From assembly GCA_027563935.2 (NCBI GenBank), contig CM050454.1, positions 51,922,596 through 51,986,595 of the forward strand: a stretch of DNA of 64,000 nt. The letters run 5' to 3'. Position numbers and translations under genes: made by a program. Positions 56,741 to 64,000 of this stretch are shown one piece after another (position 1 is the first letter of the stretch; each line of letters opens with the position of its first letter). Below the pieces are notes generated by a model, which made no database searches, was not told the DNA's origin, and saw only the letters and a program-made list of their open reading frames with translations. This DNA comes from Costus lasius (Eukaryota; Streptophyta; Magnoliopsida; Zingiberales; Costaceae).

Positions 56741-57835
56741 CTCATCTCTAGGCCCTAACTATGATGTATGGATATTCTAACATACTTGTATGTGTTGGTT
56801 TGGTCTGGTACGTGATGTTGATTGTCCTATATTATGTTTCTAATGGTATCATATGATAATTTGGTTCATCATATTATGATTGTCATGTTGAATTATGAAT
56901 GGCATTTATCATGCTCTAAAAGATTATATTATGATGATTCGGTTCATTCATATTTTTATGACTTGATTATAGTGTTTTCATTGAATAAGCATGCTGTGAC
57001 TCTATTTTTGATCCTATGATAGCTAGGTATAATCTTTGAGATTGAATTCATACTGGGTATGGAATAATTATGACTTGTTGAATGCACCATCCATTTGGAA
57101 TATACTCTGTGATCATATTCATATATTCTATGATTGTGAAATCTTTTTATTAGAATGTTTAAGACTGTTCATTAGTGGGTCACACATTCTTGTGTATGTT
57201 CAATGATGACATGCCAATAGTATACATATGATTTCATATTATGGTACATTTCTACTTATTCATTCCTTGAGTCCTTATTTCTTGTTGGGAGATGATTACA
57301 TATGTGACCAAGAGCTCTACCCTTGTTAAAAAAAAAACACTTAGATTCCTCTACTTGGCACTGTGAAAAATTGGTAGTGGTACCTAAGATGTGAGTTGAA
57401 ATCTAAAAGAGACTCCTCTACTTGGCACTATAAAAAATTGGTAGTGGTACCTAAGAATATGAGTTGAAGTCTGATATTACTATTAGTTTTGATTTTAAAC
57501 TTGGACTCCATGGCATACTTCCGCAATAATACATTTGTGCCTAACCCAACAAGTAAATTTTTGATGAATTGGATTTGCATGTAGTATGTGTACTTAATTG
57601 AATTCTTTGTATGTCGTTAGCTAAATTCCTTGACTTCTAAAAATTGTGGGACCTAACTGCTGAACAGTTTAGACATCTAATTATTTGATTTCTTTTGTAT
57701 GGATCATAGATTACTCATAGATATTATCTAATTTGGTTGCTTGTTTTGAACTTGAATAATTACTTTCGCACCTATCATGCATTTCATCTTAGTTTATTAC
57801 TTGAGGACAAGCAAAGATCTAAGTCTGAGAGTATT
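56741..57835 (+). other. Ath 3' interior, non-coding
   Basis: AT-rich, no pol homology. It includes a tandem duplication of about 68 bp (57343-57410 and 57411-57477; shared TTGGTAGTGGTACCTAAGA) and ends with TTGAGGACAAGCAAAGATC and a purine-like tract, a typical Athila/Tat sequence before the 3' LTR. Confidence 0.78.
57343..57477. repeat. Two about 68-bp tandem units in Ath interior
   Basis: Units start GATTCCTCTACTTGGCAC and GACTCCTCTACTTGGCAC and differ at roughly ten sites. Non-coding. Confidence 0.85.
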
Positions 57836-59340
57836 TGATGCCTTCCATTTTGATACTGATTTCTTGTACCATTTTATCACAAATTTAGGCTAATTTTGAC
57901 ATTTCTAAGCTCCATATAGGCTTATTTACTTATTTGCTTCAGAATCTTCACTTTTACTCGTCTTTGTACAATTTTAGGTAAAATCACTCATTTTTTTAGT
58001 CTTTTGGAGATTCTAAAGTCATGAAGTGATTTCTTATGAGGAGACGAGGTTGCATAGCAAATTTGGGTTCAAGCAGAGCTCATTTGAAAATCACGGCCAG
58101 GTGAACACACCGGGGTTCATTCGTGATTCGCATGCAAGTCTGAAACTGAACACAACACTTCACGGCCAACCCAAGATTTTGGTGTTCGGTCGTGATCCCA
58201 TCGAAGACAAATTTTACATATATAAATAGAATAAATACTTCACAGCCTGGAGAACATGGAGGTGTTCACCTATGATTCTTACTTCGCAGAACTTCACAAA
58301 ATACTTCATAGGCGGGTGAACGTGTTGGAGTTCGCCCGTGATTGCGATTATAACTCCGAGTTCCATCCAGTTTTCTTTTGATTTTGAGCTCAGGAAAAAT
58401 AAAAAAAGGCAAGAAAATACATTTTAGGTGCTAAGACGTAGGAGAATCAAAAGGATATAAAAGCCCTCTTTCTTGTTGCCGAATTAAGGAGGAGTCAACG
58501 CATGATGCGGCTAGGGCGAACGGAATAGGTGACAAAGCTTTCGGAGGTGATTTCAAGAGATTGAGGCAACGGATATTCCCAATTTCTAGAGATTACGTTC
58601 GATTCTTCTTCTTCTTTCTCTCTTAAACGTTTGCTTGTAATTTTCGTGATCTATTAGAGAGATTTGTGCTAGTTTTCATAGATCTTGTAGCGTAAAACCC
58701 TATTCGGGACTCGGTTTAAGCTTGTTGATGTTTTCTATCTTATGATTTGATCTTGTTCTATTATTTTGAGGTTCATACGAGCATATTATACTTAGTTGTT
58801 GTTATTCCATGATATTGCCTTGGTTACGTAGTATTGTCTGTTTGTCGACTTGATCCTGACCGCAAGGAGGATTCTCTTGGCGGATCTCCTAATTAGAGCT
58901 TGTGAACATCTAACATGAAAGTAGTTAGGGTTCACTCAAGGGTAACATAGTCTTTCTTATAACTCATTGGATTTATCTAAAACGATATACCATGAGAGTA
59001 AGAGGTCATTTTAGATAAGTACCAGGTTGTACCGATCGCAAGGGGGCAACCTGTACTAGTAAAGAGATTCCTTATGCAATATTATGAACTCAGGTAACAA
59101 ATAAGTTTTAAATTAAATAGATTCATCAACGTGGTGGATATCGAAGTCCTGATACTTCTCCCATAGACATCTTCCATTTAGTTATAATCGATTTCTTGTG
59201 TTTGCTTACTATCTTCAAAACCACACTTTGAACTACTTAGCTTCTGAAACTTATATTTTCTAGTAATTAACCTTGTTCCCTGTGGGATCAACAATCTTTT
59301 ATATTACTACGACATTACCATGCACTTGTGGTACGTGTCA
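57836..59340 (+). repeat. Ath 3' LTR (about 1505 bp)
   Basis: Starts TGATGCCTTCC after the purine tract and ends GGTACGTGTCA. The right part matches the 5' LTR end at 29197-29711. Contains four diverged tandem units with the theme CACGGCC...GTGAACAC...GTTC...CGTGATT (58090-58345). Flanking bases 59341-59345 are GGAAA; the partner duplication is outside the window. Confidence 0.85.
58090..58345. repeat. Four diverged tandem units in Ath LTR
   Basis: About 55-70 bp each, recurring words TTCACGGCC, GTGAACAC/GAGAACATGG, GTTC and CGTGATT. Likely U3 enhancer-type repeats; function is inference. Confidence 0.6.
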
Positions 59341-60019
59341 GGAAACCCTATAAGCGCCCCATGAAGGGTTTGGCCAATGCCTTGCTCCTTGCACCACCAA
59401 CCAAGATGCGCTACCATGCATACGCCAAGAGGTATAGCACCCAAACCCTAAGGTTCGGCCAAGCCCAAACATGTGCCACCTTGCATGATGCACTATCAAG
59501 AGTTCCGCCAAGATGCTTGCTTCATGTGGGGGCACCCCTATTCTTCTTTATGGGTTAAGAAAACAAAAAGAAAAAGGCAGCACGCAGGCCTCACGATAAT
59601 AAATCACAGGCATACAAGGGGTTTGACATGACCACAACACCATGCACAAGCAAGATATTTATCTTATGCTTTTCTATATGCTCATGTAAAACACAAAAGC
59701 TGAATTTTAGTTTTTCATCAAAACATGTCTCTCTTCCTCAACCTCTTATGGCAAATCCTTGGTTCTGTGTTCTCTTAGGAGTCTACAAGTGGCATACCCG
59801 TTGCCCTTCTTGCAACCCTTAACTTGTTAAGGTTAGGGCAATCACCCAGTCCATGCCCCACATAATCTCAATAAGTCTCCCATAGTGGGTCGACCCCACT
59901 ATGAGAGGAGAAATTATTTCTTCCACATATGGGTTTATCCCAATCAAGTGAAGAAAGCGAAGAACTAAAGGAGATCGAATAGAAGTTAGGAACAAAAGAC
60001 CTATAATTTTTCTACTTTA
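59341..60019. other. Unclassified stretch between Ath and Ang9
   Basis: No gene or known element recognised. It has a near-perfect 23-bp palindrome around GTCGAC (59881-59903, CATAGTGGG...CCCACTATG). It may be the distal end of an Ang9-type LTR or the target of Ath. Short open frames show no family likeness. Confidence 0.4.
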
Positions 60020-61693
60020 GAAAAACCAAGCGCCATGTACAATTTTTGAAAATTTTAGATGGCATATGAGCATACAATAACAACATTAAAACAACGTCAA
60101 AGGATTTTAAAATTTTTACAAAGACATAGCGGAAGCAAATCCCAAAAAATAAACTAGTCCCAAAAACCCAAAAGATCGATTCATGAGAGGGGGTCGACAT
60201 GATGTAGGGAGAAAGATACCTTAGAGCAATGAGGAGCGATGTCGATGCAGGCGCCCAAGCGTGTGCCTTGTGCAGTCTCACACATAGTTGAGGATCGAGT
60301 CCTCTTCTTCCACACCTAGTGCTAGCCTTGGGAAGAAGATCCATGACTTAGGGTTCTCCTACACCACTTGCGCCTCCTTGAGGAAGGGATGCGCCGAGGA
60401 GGAGAGGAAGATGATGCTGCCAAGCCCTCCAACACTTGCGCCAAGAGCAAGAAGAAGGAAGGAGGCTTGCGGCTATGGAAGAAGAACTTGCGCCTACGGA
60501 AACTTGGTCTCCCCCCTTAGATGATGCTCACATCCAAGACTATGGCTCTTGCATATGTTAGACATTCTATCAAGCAAAGGGCAGCAAGGTAAAGTATATA
60601 GGCACAAAGCATGAGGAGATATGTGGTTAGGGTTAGTGGGGAAGGGTAATTAGGGTAAGATGCAAGGAAAGTCTCCAAGACTTTACCATAATAGTCTAAC
60701 CATTAGACATATGCTCCCAAAGCTTGCCATGAAAGACATTAAGGCCATATGTGCCCAAGAGGTTTCTTAAGAAACCTTTCTTCCATGTATGTGCATTGAC
60801 TTTTCATAAACACCATGTATGTATTACCAAATAAGGTATGGCTCAATTCCCAATCCAACTTGGTATTGATGTGCGCCAAGTGGAGGCCACATGTGCCAAG
60901 GACTTTCCAAATATGATAAGTCCTTCCTTCCATGCATTTAGAACAAATCAATCACCAAGAAGATTCCCTAATTAGACCTTATGTGCCAATCAAAGATAGC
61001 ATAAGCCTAAGCCTAATAAACTATCCCCATTATACCCTTTAGACTTTCTTATCTCTTCATGAGAACTTATTAGTAAGCCACATTGGATAATGGGATAGCA
61101 CAAACTTCATTACACAGGTTAATTAAGTCATTGGATCCAATCCAATGCAACTCAAGTCAAATGTGGTTAACCATGGTCAACTTTGGGTCAACCTGCCAAA
61201 AATAAAGTTTGTCTCCAATAAGCTTCTTCCATCTCATCAGGCCTATTGGCACTGATGAAATCTCTCAAACAGATCTGAGTTATCTAATAACTGGATCATA
61301 AGGCTACCCGATTAATACAAGAACTCGAGTATCAAGGTGTGCGACCCTATAGGTTCCTCTAATATTAGTAGTGATGAACTAAGTTCATCATAAGCAATGA
61401 GTGGCACCTAGCAGTGCATTTCTATAACCCAAGTCATCAAAATGTATCGACATTGACATCCTTGTCATCGCAATAAGGTACCGATGCATTATAGTCTCTT
61501 TGCTAAACTGATATCCGATTAGACAATTGTGTCACCACTTGTTTTCACCCAACCTCATGGTCATGACTAAATCTGACTTTCACCAGGGTATGGCCATACA
61601 CTTTCCGTCATGCAACTATAGGGGGCCCATGGATATCAAGCTTTCCTCACGAAGGGGCAAATCCTTTGTCGATCCATTGATCTTCTCATATGG
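60020..61693 (-). repeat. Ang9 3' LTR, truncated
   Basis: Complementary to Solo5/Ang4 LTR blocks: CTAGTGCTAGCCTTGGGAAG (about 60318), AAAGTCTCCAAGACTTT (about 60669), TCTCATCAGGCCTATTGGC (about 61233) and GTATGGCCATAC (61588-61599). It has a perfect TGATGAAC-TAA-GTTCATCA dyad (61372-61390). The outer end of U3 is missing; it joins integrase sequence near 61693. Confidence 0.75.
61372..61390. promoter_or_regulatory. Variable-arm dyad in Ang9 LTR (TGATGAAC/GTTCATCA)
   Basis: Eight-base perfect arms around TAA at the place of GATAAC/GTTATC in Ang1-2 and ATGATG/CATCAT in Solo5. Perfect despite the general decay of this LTR. Confidence 0.5.
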
Positions 61694-63131
61694 AGATCCA
61701 ATAAACCTCCCACCCTCTCACCAGTCTTGGTGAAAGGCACCTTTGTCATTTTCCCCAATAAACGAAGCTCACAAGTTTCAAACTCCTCCAAGGAGTTTGA
61801 ATCTAACAATCCATTTGCGTGGAGTTATTGAATGCGATTTTTATTTATATGGGCTAGTCGATAATGTCAATGGTATGCACCAACTGAACCACTCAGTTTG
61901 ATTCTTTTATGATTTATGTTACATATAGAGTTATCCATGTCCAAGACATATAATCCATTGCACAAAGTACCCTTGCCATAAAACACATTTGCAAACGAAA
62001 AAGAACAAGAGTTCTCCTTTATTTAAAATTTAAATCCCTTCCTTGCTAAACAAGGAATGGATACAATGTTTTTTGTAAGAGAAGGTACATAGTAGCAATT
62101 ATCTAACTCTAACTAAAGTCAAGAAGGCAAGGAGAGTGTCAAAAGTCATAAAGCAACAACAGCAACTAATGCCCCGTTTCCAAGTCGTAGGTCTATCTCT
62201 CCAGGCCGCGTCGATGTACTCTTCGTGAGCTCCGCATGTAGCATCCAATACCCATGACATAGAAGTAGAAATGTTGTCTTCGGTTACATAAATACCAGAG
62301 CTAGAAGACATAGCCTTGCCTTTCTTCTCCTCATTCTGAAGTTACTTGCAGTCCCTCCTCTAGTGGCCTTGCACGCCACAATGGAAGCACCTTTGTTCCT
62401 TTGTCTTCCTGACCTTCTTTTTTAGTGTCTTGGTCGGAAGCTTGGCACTGCCCTTAGCACGTGCCTTACCCCTTTTCCTCATCTTCTTGGTCACAGGGAC
62501 CAAAAGAACATAATTGGGTTTGGTCTTGACCATTTCTCGCTCGATCGTCTATAGCAGATTCAATAGTTCCTCCCTTGTGCATTCAATCTGGTTCATGATA
62601 AAATTTCTAATATATGGACTAAAGCTAGAGGGTAGGGACTGCAGAATAAGATCTGTGACCCGCTCGTTATCGATAATGTATCCCAGTCTCTTGAGATAAT
62701 CCACATACCCAATGATCTTGAGTACATGCAGTCCCACTAGAGCACCCTCAGATAACTTGCACCAAAAGACTGCTTTGACAGTATCATATCTTTTAGTTCT
62801 ATCATGAGCCTCAAACATCTGTTCCAAAAGTGTTATCACCTAAAAAGAGTTTTGCTCCTCATATTGCACCTAAAGCTCAAGTGCCATAGTGGCTAGCATG
62901 AGACATGTGCCTTCCAAAGAGACATCCTGATGCTTTTTAAAAGCATTCATATCTACCACTCAGGCATTAGGTGTAGGAGGCGTGGGAAGAGATTGCTCAA
63001 GGACATATAGCTTCTTCTCGAGCTTGAGGGATATGCTCAAGTTTCGATGCCAGTCTATAAAGTAGGATCAAACCAACTTATTCTTCTCAAGAAGGGATCG
63101 CAGTGTTAATCCGCTATTGTTCGTTGCCATT
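61694..63131 (-). pseudogene. gag-pol: Ang9 gag-protease remnant
   Basis: The minus-strand reading starts at ATG (63131) with MATNN and an LRSLLEK motif. It goes on through gag (62549-62839: LPSSFSPYIRNFIMNQIECTR), a knuckle of the C-F-H-C-G type near 62380, protease WVLDATCGAH (about 62250, where relatives have WVLDTACGVH) and the start of the integrase finger with LLGKMTKVPF (about 61760). Many stops and small indels. Nonfunctional. Confidence 0.82.
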
Positions 63132-63488
63132 TGATCTACAACAACCAAGAAAAGCATATTAGTACTACTTCGAAACATTTAATATGGACTTATATTAAAT
63201 GATCATGGCTCACCACTATTTTAATCGAATTGACAACCCATAAAATCAATCGAAAAAATCTGAGATTTCCTAATTAGATGGGATCTTTATTTCACATGAG
63301 GCTTACATTCCACGAGGGTGGGATGAGATGCACAAAGTGACTTATGCTTCTTAAGGTGGGCATGCCAGCCGATTGTACTTGGCAATTCCCCTTTTTGAGA
63401 TAGTCTAGGCATTTCATGTCCAGCGAGAGCTGGAAATAGCATGAAAACCTAACCACTCATTGACGCCTTTAGAGTTCAATCTTGTGGC
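63132..63488 (-). other. Ang9 leader remnant
   Basis: Only about 360 bp remain; still alignable to the gag-proximal leader of Ang1 (block around GATGAGATGCACA, about 63330). No primer site is found next to 63489. Confidence 0.65.
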
Positions 63489-64000
63489 TGTTGAGAATCC
63501 CCGGACCTCATATAAACTTTAAACACAGCAGAAGCGAAGGTTTGAAACAGAATTCGCAGAAACACCAGGATCACTTACAAGAGAAAACCGAAGGATGTGA
63601 AGAGTAGCACCTTGTCAAGCACTTTTAGGAGTAGTCGATGATGTAGACACGCAAGTGTACGTCCTCTGCAATCACGCACGCATGGGCTCCTTAAGTACTC
63701 TTCAACCTCCATGCAAGGTGCTAGCCCCGGCAGATGAGATCCACGCCTTTAGGATTTTCTCAACTTGCGCCAATCACGAAGATCTACTGCCAAGGAGAAA
63801 TGGGAGTGTTGGCGACAAGGAGTGGGCAGAACTACCACTTGTCCCAACCTTGAAGCAAAAATTCTTCTTTTGTTATCACCTTCAAGACCCTCACTCTAAG
63901 GAGGAGAGGGGAGGCGACAATAGGAGATGAGAGCCTCTCTATTTATAATAGATAAACCAGCTATTCTTGGAAATTTTTTCCGTGCGGGACTTTGTTTAGG
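63489..64000 (-). repeat. Ang9 5' LTR start, or a separate LTR, to window end
   Basis: Starts TGTTGAGAATCCCCGG, the complement of an LTR end like that of Ang4 (CCCCGGGGTTTCCCAACA at 50714), and shows the AGGTGCTAGCCCCGG block at about 63716. Since the primer site is missing it may be the Ang9 LTR after a deletion or an independent insertion. Confidence 0.6.

Larger units (their letters stand above)
60020..64000 (-). mobile_element. Ang9: decayed copia element
   Basis: Partial 3' LTR (about 60020-61693), gag-protease-start of integrase (61694-63131), short leader (63132-63488) and a 5' LTR start (63489 to window end). RT and most of integrase are missing, as are the primer site and about 1.5 kb of leader. 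The left boundary is uncertain. More diverged than the others and likely old. Confidence 0.78.

Noticed and set aside
1..64000. A host gene, defence system or gene cluster between elements
   Set aside because: After assigning elements only about 0.7 kb (59341-60019) remains unexplained, without coding features.

Overview
The window is plant nuclear DNA, most likely heterochromatin of a seed plant with a large, repeat-rich genome. The species cannot be read from it. I find no host gene, rRNA, tRNA or CRISPR array. Almost all of it is LTR retrotransposons inserted into one another: nine Ty1/copia units, which I place in the Angela/BARE-like lineage (long LTRs, tRNA-Met primer site, leader of about 1.8 kb, single gag-pol frame), one Ty3/gypsy Tekay/Del-type chromovirus and one Ty3/gypsy Athila-type element. 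I call them Ang1-Ang9 (number 5 is the solo LTR Solo5), Tek and Ath. Lineage names come from motif recognition, not a search.

Layout: the oldest visible frame is Ath. The end of its 5' LTR is at 29197-29711, its internal pieces at 29712-31461, 50720-50874 and 56741-57835, and its 3' LTR at 57836-59340. Ang3 (24855-29196, minus) sits in the Ath 5' LTR. Tek (5781-24854, minus) sits in the gag of Ang3. Ang1 (1-5780, minus, cut by the window edge) and Ang2 (7788-16969, minus, intact) both sit in the Tek 3' LTR. Ang4 (31462-50714, plus, defective) sits in the Ath interior. Inside its pol is a solo LTR (Solo5), which is itself split by the intact Ang6 (32875-42002, plus); its 3' LTR is split by Ang7 (45705-50097, minus). 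Ang8 (50875-56735, minus, with an internal inversion) is another insertion in the Ath interior. Right of Ath are about 0.7 kb of unclassified DNA and a decayed Ang9 (about 60020-64000, minus).

Matching 5-bp target duplications can be read for Ang2 (ATCCT), Ang4 (GAGCT), Solo5 (GCTGT), Ang6 (GTATA), Ang7 (ATTGG) and Ang8 (CTGGT), which fixes the nesting order. Ang2 and Ang6 have uninterrupted gag-pol frames of 1294 and 1293 codons, with capsid, CCHC, protease, DD35E integrase, YVDD reverse transcriptase and RNase H motifs. Their paired LTRs differ at about 2 and 4 positions by eye, so both are very young and possibly still competent. Angela gag-pol is carried in a single long frame, whereas Tek has four in-frame stops.

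The most unusual signal is in the Angela LTRs and leaders. Several short inverted repeats keep their place while their arm sequences change together between families (for example GATAAC/GTTATC, GATAAT/ATTATC, ATGATG/CATCAT, TGACC/GGTCA and TGATGAAC/GTTCATCA at one homologous site). This pattern suggests selected dyad or stem-loop elements that I cannot match to a described motif.
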